Of a DNA stretch of 64,000 bases, positions 25,709-32,759 are shown piece by piece. The stretch covers positions 2,046,001-2,110,000 of the forward strand of contig NZ_JACSGT010000001.1 in NCBI RefSeq assembly GCF_021504595.1. Reading direction: 5' to 3'. The first letter of the stretch is position 1. The number at the start of each line of letters is the position of its first letter. The notes beneath the pieces were generated by a model. The model did not search any database, had not been told where the DNA came from, and saw only the letters and a program-made list of their open reading frames with translations. Made by a program: the position numbers and the translations under genes. The stretch is from Chryseobacterium indicum (lineage in GTDB: Bacteria > Bacteroidota > Bacteroidia > Flavobacteriales > Weeksellaceae).

Positions 25709-27061
25709 TTATTTCTTTCTTTTGGATTTAGAAATTGATTTCTGCTGCGCTCTGTTGGCTCCAAATTTTTTGGGTGCTTTTCTCTTAGAAGGTCCGCCCC
25801 AGTTTTCTTTGGTATTTTTCGCTTTCTTTTCATGAAAAGCTCCTCCTCCTTCATTCAGCTTAACCTTCACCGGATTTTTCATGATTACCGTTTCTTCCTC
25901 TGAAGCGATTTTTTTAGGATTTATTTTTACTTCTTGCGGGAAATCGATGTATTTCAGTTCCTTATCCATCAATAATTCTATGTCAAGAGCTAAAGTTTCT
26001 TCTTTTTTGGTAACAAAAGTTACGGCTTTACCATCTTTGTCCGCTCTACCCGTTCTACCGATTCTGTGAATATACTGTTCAGGAATATCCGGCGTTTCAA
26101 AATTGATAACATGGGTAATATCCGAAATATCAAGACCTCTTGCCATGACATCTGTCGTAATCAACCCTTTAATCTCCTCATTTTCAAAGCTTTTCATCGC
26201 TTTTAGTCTGTAATTCTGCGATTTATTGGAGTGAATCACATCAAACTGCTCAGGAAAAAGTTCATCAATTTTTGTGAATAAAAGATCTGCATTTCTTTTA
26301 TTGTTTGTGAAAATCAATACTTTGGACATATCGGTATCGGTTTTCAGTAAATACTCCAATAGATTGATCTTGGTGTTGAAATTCTCTACTTTGTAGGCAG
26401 TCTGCTCAATTTTTTCAAGCGGCGTTCCGGATTTTGCCAGTGAAATTTCGACAGGGCTTGCAAAGTACTCATCCAGCATTTCATCAACAGCTTCCGTCAT
26501 GGTTGCAGAAAAAAGAATATTCTGTCTTTTTTCCTTCATCATTTCGAAAATATGTGTCAACTGTGGTCTGAAACCTAGGTTCAGCATTTCGTCAAACTCA
26601 TCAATAATCAGCTTCTGAACTTCTTTTAAAGAAATGGCATTATCGATCGCCAAATCCATTACTCTTCCGGGAGTTCCCACCAGAATGTCGCATCCGTTAT
26701 CAAATAACAATTTCTGGGTATTGATATTCTTTCCTCCGTAAATCCCGATTACTCTTGCAGTAGTATTTTCCGTCAGTTTTTCTACGATCTCTGCAACCTG
26801 TACCACCAATTCTCTCGTAGGAACAAGCACCAAAACCGTAGGATTCCCCGATTTATTGTATTTCCATGTTTTAAGAACAGGTAAAAGATACGCCAGAGTT
26901 TTTCCTGTTCCCGTCTGTGCAATTCCCATTACATCACGTCCGGAAAGTATGGGTTTTAAGCTCTTTTCCTGAATAGGAGTAGGTTCAAATAAATTAAGAT
27001 CTGCTAAAACATCAAGAATTTTAACCGGAAGGTCAAAATCTGCAAAAGTGAGTTTTTCCAT
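25709..27061 (-). CDS. DEAD-box ATP-dependent RNA helicase
   Basis: The 450-residue protein has all DEAD-box motifs in order: the Q motif (FADFDLP to EPTPIQ, about 5-30), motif I (AQTGTGKT), Ia (VPTRELVVQ), II as DEFD rather than DEAD (LIIDEFDEML), III (SAT), IV-V (LIFTNNK; TTDVMARGLDI) and VI (HRIGRTGR). The last about 60 residues are a Lys/Arg-rich tail (RKAPKKFGANRAQQKSISKSKRKK region), typical of RhlE-like helicases that bind RNA nonspecifically. It probably acts in rRNA maturation or mRNA turnover, often cold-linked. A perfect TATCTTTGC box ends 4 nt before the ATG. Confidence 0.93.
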   Translation of the reverse strand: MEKLTFADFDLPVKILDVLADLNLFEPTPIQEKSLKPILSGRDVMGIAQTGTGKTLAYLLPVLKTWKYNKSGNPTVLVLVPTRELVVQVAEIVEKLTENTTARVIGIYGGKNINTQKLLFDNGCDILVGTPGRVMDLAIDNAISLKEVQKLIIDEFDEMLNLGFRPQLTHIFEMMKEKRQNILFSATMTEAVDEMLDEYFASPVEISLAKSGTPLEKIEQTAYKVENFNTKINLLEYLLKTDTDMSKVLIFTNNKRNADLLFTKIDELFPEQFDVIHSNKSQNYRLKAMKSFENEEIKGLITTDVMARGLDISDITHVINFETPDIPEQYIHRIGRTGRADKDGKAVTFVTKKEETLALDIELLMDKELKYIDFPQEVKINPKKIASEEETVIMKNPVKVKLNEGGGAFHEKKAKNTKENWGGPSKRKAPKKFGANRAQQKSISKSKRKK

Positions 27062-27064
27062 TTT

Positions 27065-27073
27065 GCAAAGATA
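27065..27073 (-). promoter_or_regulatory. -7 box (TATCTTTGC) of the helicase gene
   Basis: On the minus strand TATCTTTGC is followed by AAA and the ATG. The Q motif begins at residue 5, so the start cannot be moved downstream; the mRNA is therefore probably leaderless. Confidence 0.55.
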
Positions 27074-27094
27074 GACAATTAATTTTTGAAGCCC

Positions 27095-27436
27095 TTATTT
27101 TGCATTCCTGCTTTCATTAATAATTTTCTCGCGGTGTTTTTTGCCCCAATCCTGAATATGAACCAATACGGGTTTTAATGTAAGACCGTATTCCGTCATT
27201 TCATATTCTACCGTCACCGGAACAGTTGCAATAGCCGTTCTGGTTATCAGCCCATTTATTTCCAAGTCTTTTAGTTCAAGACTAAGCATTTTGGGCGTAA
27301 TCTTTCCTATATCTCCCAATAAGTCTTTAAATCTCTTTTTTCCGCTGCATAAGCTATATAAAATGGGAAACTTCCATTTTCCGCCAATAACTTCCAGTGC
27401 ATCCATTACCGGCTGAATTTCTATTTTCTCTTGCAT
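27095..27436 (-). CDS. HxlR-family transcriptional regulator (1)
   Basis: A 113-residue winged-helix protein of the HxlR/DUF24 family, with the signature IGGKWKFPILYSLCSGKKRFKDL (split here at residues 17-39) and the wing TPKMLSLELKDLEINGLITR. Members are dimeric repressors or activators answering to aldehydes, quinones or redox stress, often through an N-terminal cysteine. Here the only cysteine is Cys30 inside the first recognition region, not at the N-terminus. The gene is divergent from the isochorismatase-pirin operon and the spacer holds repeated GTATA motifs, so it probably controls that operon and itself. Confidence 0.9.
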   Translation of the reverse strand: MQEKIEIQPVMDALEVIGGKWKFPILYSLCSGKKRFKDLLGDIGKITPKMLSLELKDLEINGLITRTAIATVPVTVEYEMTEYGLTLKPVLVHIQDWGKKHREKIINESRNAK

Positions 27437-27461
27437 TGCCTATTATTTAAATAACTATATT

Positions 27462-27524
27462 AAAGTATACTAATATACATTTTATACACTTATTGCAAAA
27501 GTATAGTAAGCATTTTAATTTTGC
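27462..27524 (+). promoter_or_regulatory. Divergent control region: promoter of the isochorismatase operon with HxlR-type operator repeats
   Basis: AAAGTATACTAATA (27462-27475) and AAAGTATAGTAAGC (27498-27511) are direct repeats 36 bp apart, and the first contains the dyad GTATA-CTAA-TATAC. The second overlaps the spacer of a good promoter (TTG at 27493-27495, TAATTTTGC at 27516-27524). Binding there would block transcription to the right and probably also the regulator's own promoter on the left. Confidence 0.5.
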
Positions 27525-27550
27525 AATACATATTTAAAATAACAAAACAA

Positions 27551-28144
27551 ATGAATACAACAAAATTCACATCAGACAACACAGCTTTATTGCTTATAGA
27601 TCACCAAGTGGGAACAATGAAACTCATCAAAAATATTCCTCTGGAAGAAGTTGAAAAGAAAACACTGGCTTTGGCAAAAATGGCAAAAGTTCTGAATATT
27701 CCTGTTATATTTACAAGCAGTCAGGAATATGCCGCACAAGGACCTTTAATGCCCGAATTAGCAGAAATTCTTCCTGAGGCATTCGAAAAAAGAATAAAAA
27801 GAGAAGGAATTGTAAACTGTTGGGAGCATACAGACTTTCGGGATGCAGTCTTGGCAACTGGAAAGAAAAATTTAATTATGGCAGGAGTAACAACGGATGT
27901 CTGTCTTGTTTATCCGGCTATCAGTGCTGTTGAAGAAGGTTTTAACGTACAGGCTGTAATGGATGCATCCGGTTCTCCGTTTGATTTAAGTGAAAACCTA
28001 AGCCAGCAGAGAATGGCAAAAGCAGGAGTTATTTTAACAGCTACTAATACGCTTATGGCAGAAATTGCTGAAGACTGGGCAAGACCGGAAGGCGGAGAAT
28101 TATTAGGAATCTTGTTTTCTGATGTTTTACCTTCTATGGCATAA
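27551..28144 (+). CDS. Isochorismatase-family cysteine hydrolase (YcaC-like)
   Basis: This 197-residue alpha/beta hydrolase of the isochorismatase superfamily shows Asp17 (LLLIDHQVG), a Lys in the KRIKREG stretch (near residue 84) and nucleophile Cys118 (AGVTTDVCLVYPA), the Asp-Lys-Cys triad. YcaC-type members lack a settled substrate. I start at 27551 (MNTTKFTSDN) because it begins just before the first strand; an in-frame upstream ATG overlaps the promoter. It is the first gene behind the divergent HxlR operator. Confidence 0.87.
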   Translation: MNTTKFTSDNTALLLIDHQVGTMKLIKNIPLEEVEKKTLALAKMAKVLNIPVIFTSSQEYAAQGPLMPELAEILPEAFEKRIKREGIVNCWEHTDFRDAVLATGKKNLIMAGVTTDVCLVYPAISAVEEGFNVQAVMDASGSPFDLSENLSQQRMAKAGVILTATNTLMAEIAEDWARPEGGELLGILFSDVLPSMA

Positions 28145-28150
28145 ATTAAG

Positions 28151-28191
28151 AATAAATGGGTCCTCAATTTAAGGATTCATTTATTTTTTTT
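28151..28191 (+). terminator. Terminator between isochorismatase and pirin genes
   Basis: AATAAATGGGTCCT and AGGATTCATTTATT (28151-28184) pair over 14 positions including two G-U pairs, followed by TTTTTT. It may be partial, attenuating rather than separating the pirin gene 13 bp downstream. Confidence 0.7.
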
Positions 28192-28204
28192 AAATAACTT
28201 TTTT

Positions 28205-28951
28205 ATGTTCACAATAAATAAAGCTTCTGAAAGACAAAAAGCCGGACAAGGGGATTTTCATATTAATATTGTAATTCCCGGAAGAAATACGGCTGATCAT
28301 GATCTTGGATTTTATAATTTAGGCAGATTTGATGATGCTCATCTTAAACCGGGCGCATTTGTAGGGATGCATCCTCACAAAAATGACGAAATACTTACGC
28401 TGATGCGAAGCGGTACAATGCTGCACAAAGACAGCACGGGTAAGGAAATCGCAGTAACACCGGAGAATTTAATGCTGATGAATGCAGGAAGCGGTATTTA
28501 TCACGAAGAAAGTATTCCTGCTGAGAGATTTACAGAAGATGTACGGCTTTTGCAGATTTTTATAAGACCTGAGAACGAAGACGATCTGCCACAGGTACAG
28601 TTTGCCAATGCCGGAAAATTAATCAAGAATGAATGGCGGCTCGTAGCAGGCGTAAAAGGCAGTAATGCATCGCTTGAAATCAAAAGCAATATTTTGGTGT
28701 ATGATATGGAAGCGGAAAAAAACAACATCAGATTACCCGATTCGTATTTTGAAAACTCTGTTTATTTTATTTATATTTTCGACGGGAAACTGAGTGTAAA
28801 TGAAACTTTCCTGCAGCAAGGCGACAGCATTATTCTTGATAATAACTCTCAAATTTTATCTGTAGATGAAACCTGCACAATGGTTTGTTTTGAAATTGAC
28901 AAAAACTCAAAGTTTACAAGAAACGGAATGTATAGCGGAATGAAAAGATAA
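28205..28951 (+). CDS. Pirin-family bicupin protein (1)
   Basis: This 248-residue protein has the N-terminal pirin cupin with metal ligands in GMHPHKNDEILTLM (two His and a Glu neighbourhood) and AGSGIYHEES, followed by a second cupin domain (about 150-240). Bacterial pirins include quercetin 2,3-dioxygenase-like enzymes and redox sensors; which applies is unknown. It has the YhhW/YhaK style of metal site. It lies behind the isochorismatase gene on the same strand and converges with the OsmC/DJ-1 operon. A second, more canonical pirin is encoded at 45594-46322. Confidence 0.87.
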   Translation: MFTINKASERQKAGQGDFHINIVIPGRNTADHDLGFYNLGRFDDAHLKPGAFVGMHPHKNDEILTLMRSGTMLHKDSTGKEIAVTPENLMLMNAGSGIYHEESIPAERFTEDVRLLQIFIRPENEDDLPQVQFANAGKLIKNEWRLVAGVKGSNASLEIKSNILVYDMEAEKNNIRLPDSYFENSVYFIYIFDGKLSVNETFLQQGDSIILDNNSQILSVDETCTMVCFEIDKNSKFTRNGMYSGMKR

Positions 28952-28955
28952 ACAA

Positions 28956-28986
28956 AAAGGCTGAAATCTTAAACTTCAGCCTTTCT
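28956..28986. terminator. Bidirectional terminator at the centre of the redox cluster
   Basis: AAAGGCTGAA and TTCAGCCTTT form a perfect stem with a 9-nt loop between convergent genes. Confidence 0.8.
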
Positions 28987-28992
28987 TATAAT

Positions 28993-29607
28993 TTATCTTT
29001 TCAAAATCTTAAAAGCCATATCTCTTCCGTACCCCTGCATAATGGCGAGATTGATCCACGAAAGTGCAAATTTTTCCAGCAGTTCTACTTTATCCGCTTT
29101 TCCAAAGTCTGTACAGGAAGCGAAACCACAATCCAAGGCAAGCCTTTTAGCGACTTCTTTTGCTTTTTCGCTGTCTCCTGCCATAAACATATCGATTCCT
29201 TCACCATTGTATATCGGATCGAGCATATTTTCAAAACCTGTTGTGTTAAAACATTTTACGATTTCTGCGTTGGTTTTATCTGCCAAAGCATGATACACTG
29301 TTTTATAAGGTTCCGGAGACTTCATTACTGCATTGGTAGCATCAATAATTACTTTTCCCGAAACATCGCCTAACTGTTCAATCACTTCAAAAATCGCCGT
29401 TGGAGGTGTTGCGATAAGAATTACTTCACACTGCTTCACCGCATTTTCGATCACAGCAAAGCGATCTTCCCCGATTTTTGTTGCAAGGGAAATATTTTTT
29501 TCACTCAAAGGAAACTGTGCGCCTATCAAAACGTTATGTCCCGCTTTTATCCACTTTTGAGCCAAAGCTCCGCCTACATTTCCGGAGCCGATGATTGCTA
29601 TATTCAT
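28993..29607 (-). CDS. F420-dependent-type NADP oxidoreductase / NAD(P)-binding protein
   Basis: This 204-residue Rossmann protein opens with IAIIGSGNVGGALAQKW (residues 3-19), the dinucleotide motif of the F420H2:NADP oxidoreductase-like family (COG2085). Such proteins in bacteria lacking F420 are generic NAD(P)H-dependent reductases. Further landmarks are ILIATPPTAIFEV and VIDATNAV. It starts 4 bp after the OsmC stop and is the last gene of the DJ-1/OsmC/reductase operon. Confidence 0.83.
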   Translation of the reverse strand: MNIAIIGSGNVGGALAQKWIKAGHNVLIGAQFPLSEKNISLATKIGEDRFAVIENAVKQCEVILIATPPTAIFEVIEQLGDVSGKVIIDATNAVMKSPEPYKTVYHALADKTNAEIVKCFNTTGFENMLDPIYNGEGIDMFMAGDSEKAKEVAKRLALDCGFASCTDFGKADKVELLEKFALSWINLAIMQGYGRDMAFKILKR

Positions 29608-29611
29608 ACTT

Positions 29612-30028
29612 TTAGTTTAACGTGAAATTTACGGTAATTTTTGCATTCAGCAGTTTAGAAACCGGACAATTGACTTCCGCATCTTTTACAAGCTCCTCAA
29701 ATTTATCAGCTTCAATTCCGGAAACTTTTGCTGCCAAAGTAATGTTAGACTGAATAATGCTTCCGTCTTCCAGAATAATTTCACAATCAGTTTTCAATTC
29801 ATCTGCCGAAAAACCTGCAGCCTGTAAATTAAAAGCCAGTTTCATACTGAAGCAACCGGCATGAGCTGCAGCAATCAGTTCTTCAGGATTCGTTCCGATT
29901 CCGTCTGCAAAACGGGAATTAAAACCATATTGGGTTTCTTTTAAAACTGTACTTTGCGTGGTAAGGTTTCCTTTTCCGTCTTTTCCTGTTCCGCTCCACA
30001 CTGCGGTTGATTTTCTTTTGATCTGCAT
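29612..30028 (-). CDS. OsmC/Ohr-family peroxiredoxin
   Basis: A 138-residue OsmC-family protein with both redox cysteines in place: Cys59 (AAAHAGCFSMKLA) and Cys121 (VNCPVSKLLN). These enzymes reduce organic hydroperoxides with lipoyl or thiol donors. I take the start at 30028 (MQIKRKSTAVW), the usual N-terminus; a start six codons earlier exists. The gene lies 34 bp behind the DJ-1/PfpI-like gene and 4 bp ahead of the reductase gene, so all three respond to the same signal. Confidence 0.9.
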   Translation of the reverse strand: MQIKRKSTAVWSGTGKDGKGNLTTQSTVLKETQYGFNSRFADGIGTNPEELIAAAHAGCFSMKLAFNLQAAGFSADELKTDCEIILEDGSIIQSNITLAAKVSGIEADKFEELVKDAEVNCPVSKLLNAKITVNFTLN

Positions 30029-30062
30029 GATATTTTGTTTAATCAATCTTAAACTGTAATAA

Positions 30063-30827
30063 TTATTTACTTAAAAGTTCTACTACTAATTCTGCAGCAG
30101 CCGCTCCCGAATTCTGCTGTTGCCCGGTAATTAAATTCCCGTCCTGAATAGCGTAAGAACTAAACGGAGCCGCCACTTTAAATGTTGTTCCCTGTAATTT
30201 TCTAGCTTCTTCTTCAATTCTGTACGGCTGAATTTTCATTCCGACCGCCTGATCTGCAAATTCTTCTTCTGCGTCAGCAAAACCGGTCCATGTTTTTCCT
30301 TTTACAAGCAATTCACCGTTTGATTTTTTAGCTTCCAATAATAAAGTTGTTGAATGACAAACCGCTGCGCTCGGCTTTCCGCTTTCATAGAAATTCACAA
30401 ATAATTGTTCCAGATCTTTATTTCCTCTGAAAGTGTACATTGGTCCCTGTCCGCCAACCAGAAAAACCGCATCATAATCTTTTGCATTAACTTCAGTCAG
30501 TTTTCTTGTATTTTCAAGCATCTCGTTAAAGTCAGTTTTCTGCATGTACCCTAAAGAAATTACATCATGAGCAGAATAACCGCTTTCGTCCAAAGGATTG
30601 GAATAGCCGTCCATTTCCAGTTTTCCTCCTTCTGTTGAAACCAGTTCCACTTCGTAACCTGCTTCCTGAAAGACTTTTAAAGGATGAGTTAATTCTGCTG
30701 CCCAGAAACCGATTGGCCAATTGGTCTGTTTACTCACACTCGGCGAGCTTGCCACCATCAGAATTTTACCTTTTACGGGAGCTCCGTGAAAATGAACATA
30801 GCTATTTACTTCTTTTACTTTTTCCAT
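30063..30827 (-). CDS. DJ-1/PfpI-family protein (Hsp31-like class I glutamine amidotransferase domain)
   Basis: The 254-residue protein has the nucleophile-elbow cysteine Cys157 (SAAVCHST) and the upstream GGQGPMYTF loop of the DJ-1/PfpI superfamily. The insertion pattern (FWAAELTHPLKVF near residue 41) fits the Hsp31/glyoxalase III group, which detoxifies methylglyoxal and protects against electrophile damage. Function is inferred from family only. It is the promoter-proximal gene of the DJ-1, OsmC, reductase operon and faces away from HxlR regulator 2. Confidence 0.87.
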   Translation of the reverse strand: MEKVKEVNSYVHFHGAPVKGKILMVASSPSVSKQTNWPIGFWAAELTHPLKVFQEAGYEVELVSTEGGKLEMDGYSNPLDESGYSAHDVISLGYMQKTDFNEMLENTRKLTEVNAKDYDAVFLVGGQGPMYTFRGNKDLEQLFVNFYESGKPSAAVCHSTTLLLEAKKSNGELLVKGKTWTGFADAEEEFADQAVGMKIQPYRIEEEARKLQGTTFKVAAPFSSYAIQDGNLITGQQQNSGAAAAELVVELLSK

Positions 30828-30860
30828 TTTTTGTTTTTAAAATCTCTAATTTTGATGAAA

Positions 30861-30907
30861 CAAAGATAATTCTGAGTAGGAAAGAAAATCAATAATGGCT
30901 ATCTTTG
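30861..30907. promoter_or_regulatory. Divergent promoter pair between the DJ-1 operon and HxlR regulator 2
   Basis: Two identical -7 boxes point away from each other: TATCTTTG on the minus strand at 30868-30861 (34 nt before the DJ-1 ATG) and TATCTTTG on the plus strand at 30900-30907 (24 nt before the regulator ATG). The 31 bp between them is the obvious place for a shared operator. Confidence 0.6.
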
Positions 30908-30931
30908 TAAGAAACACACAAAAATGTAAGT

Positions 30932-31279
30932 ATGCCTGATTTTGTTTCGGATAAGCACCTTTTTCACAATCCTGTTGAATTTGCCATGAGCAAAATAGGC
31001 GGAACCTATAAAATGCCTATTCTCTGGCGTCTGAAAGACAAAGCATGGCGTTACTCCGAATTGGCTAACAGCATTCCTCATATTTCAGACAGGATGCTTT
31101 CTAAAAGTTTAAAAGAATTGCTGGAAGACGGCTTTATTTCCAAAGAAATATTTCCGGAAGTTCCTCCAAGAACAGAATACAACATTACAGAACGCGGTAA
31201 AAAAGCTGTAGAAATTATTTCAACTTTAAGAAATTACGGATTTGAGCTGATGAAAGATTTTGGCATTGAAGAAAAATAA
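30932..31279 (+). CDS. HxlR-family transcriptional regulator (2)
   Basis: A 115-residue winged-helix protein of the HxlR family (SKIGGTYKMPILWRLKDKAWRY, about residues 20-41 in part, then HISDRMLSKSLKELLEDGFI and a wing with PPRTEYNITERG). It contains no cysteine at all, so thiol-based sensing as in YodB or HypR is excluded; a ligand or partner would be needed. It is divergent from the DJ-1/OsmC/reductase operon and probably regulates it. It is the mirror image of regulator 1 at 27095. Confidence 0.9.
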   Translation: MPDFVSDKHLFHNPVEFAMSKIGGTYKMPILWRLKDKAWRYSELANSIPHISDRMLSKSLKELLEDGFISKEIFPEVPPRTEYNITERGKKAVEIISTLRNYGFELMKDFGIEEK

Positions 31280-31296
31280 TCTAACCGTTACTTCAT

Positions 31297-32661
31297 TTAA
31301 AGCAGTGCTATAATTTTTTCAGCTTCCCGAATTCCGCTTAAGTAAGCGCCGTGAGCCGTTGAAAAATAATCTGCTTCCGTATGCTCTCCGGCAAAAAAAA
31401 GCCTGTCGTTTACCTCTTCTGCCAAATCATCAAAATGAGACATTTCTGTACCGACTGCTGTATAGGAATAGGAACCGAAAGAATTTTCATTGTTCTGCCA
31501 TTTGGTACGAAGCAAATTTACCGGATTCGGAATGCTGTTTCCGTAAATATCTTTCAGATGGCTCATAATTTCTGAGATAACCTGAGAATCTGACATTGTC
31601 TCTGTTTGTCTTGCATAATCTGCGTAGGCAAATGTCATTAAAGCATTTGCATTGGGACTGAATTTTTTTACATTTACAAAATAATTAAACTTATCTCTAA
31701 TTTCCGGTGTGTAAGAAATATACTGTACATCATCCCAAAAAGCGGTGTTCCATGTCAAAAGAAATTTATTTACACAGTTCATTCCGACTTTTTGGATAGC
31801 GTTTTGCTTTGCAGCAGGAAGTGAAGGAAGAAATTCAATTTTATTAGCTTTTAAAACACCCAACGGAACACTTACAATTACATAATCTGCCTCTGAAATA
31901 CTTCCGTTATGGGTTATCTTTATTTTGGCATTGCTGTAATCTATTTTGCTAACTCTTTCATTGAGTCTGATATTCAATCCTGAAGATAAAAAACTGGCAA
32001 TCGTATCATAACCATTGGTTGCTATTTTTTCTACTCCTCCAAATTCTTCTCCTTCATCATAGAGCACGGAAGAAACCTTATCCAGATCTCCCCTGTCGAA
32101 AGTGAAGTAGGTAGAAAGAAAAAATTTCCATAGCCTGTTGTTGAATTTATCCGGATATAAATTTTGAAAAACGGTCTGAAAGCTTTGCGCCGGATTTCCG
32201 CTGTTTTTTAAAGTGGAAAGAATATTGTAATATTCGGTTTCTGTATTATCAAAAACAGTAGCAGAACGAAGAATCCCACCAATATCGTAAGATTTCCTGC
32301 TGTCATCAACCGTTTCAAAAGTCTGCATTCCTGCCTGCTGCGCAAGATTTGTTATCGGGTTGCCATTAATTCCGTGAATCCAGCTTGCTCCCTCATCAAA
32401 AGGAATTCCCAGACTTCGGTTGGTTCTCAGTCTGCCTCCCACTTTTTCCTGAGCTTCTAAAACTGTAACCTCAAAGCCTTTTTCTTTCAATTTTTTGGCT
32501 GCAGCAAGACCGGAAATTCCCGCACCAATAACGATGACAGATTTTCCGTTAGGAGTTTCAGTTTCATCTTCCGAAGAACATGAGTTTGCCAGCAAAGAAG
32601 GTGCTAAAAATATAAGGGGAAGACCTGCTAAAGTATTCTTAATAAATTTTCTGCGTTGCAT
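31297..32661 (-). CDS. FAD-dependent flavin amine oxidase with twin-arginine signal
   Basis: This 454-residue protein starts MQRRKFIKN and has a hydrophobic stretch, a Tat-type signal, ending near SCSSEDET, which may be a lipidated cysteine. The FAD-binding motif VIVIGAGISGLAAAKKL follows at about 40-57, then GGRLRTN and EGASWIHG. Near the C-terminus the flavin amine oxidase signature FFAGEHTEAD and TAHGAYLSGIREA occurs. It oxidises an amine, probably in the periplasm after folding with FAD in the cytoplasm; the substrate is unknown. It converges on the HxlR gene with an 18-bp gap. A TATATTTG box lies at 32679-32686 on the minus strand. Confidence 0.9.
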   Translation of the reverse strand: MQRRKFIKNTLAGLPLIFLAPSLLANSCSSEDETETPNGKSVIVIGAGISGLAAAKKLKEKGFEVTVLEAQEKVGGRLRTNRSLGIPFDEGASWIHGINGNPITNLAQQAGMQTFETVDDSRKSYDIGGILRSATVFDNTETEYYNILSTLKNSGNPAQSFQTVFQNLYPDKFNNRLWKFFLSTYFTFDRGDLDKVSSVLYDEGEEFGGVEKIATNGYDTIASFLSSGLNIRLNERVSKIDYSNAKIKITHNGSISEADYVIVSVPLGVLKANKIEFLPSLPAAKQNAIQKVGMNCVNKFLLTWNTAFWDDVQYISYTPEIRDKFNYFVNVKKFSPNANALMTFAYADYARQTETMSDSQVISEIMSHLKDIYGNSIPNPVNLLRTKWQNNENSFGSYSYTAVGTEMSHFDDLAEEVNDRLFFAGEHTEADYFSTAHGAYLSGIREAEKIIALL

Positions 32662-32759
32662 TTGTATTTTTTGAAAAACAAATATAATTTATTTTTCCAT
32701 ACGTTTAAAAATGCATCAAAATATTTAAATTTTAAGAATCATTTTCAATTTACATAAAC

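Noticed and set aside
27521..27550. Upstream ATG for the isochorismatase-family protein
   Set aside because: It lies inside the -7 box region and the fold starts after the later Met.
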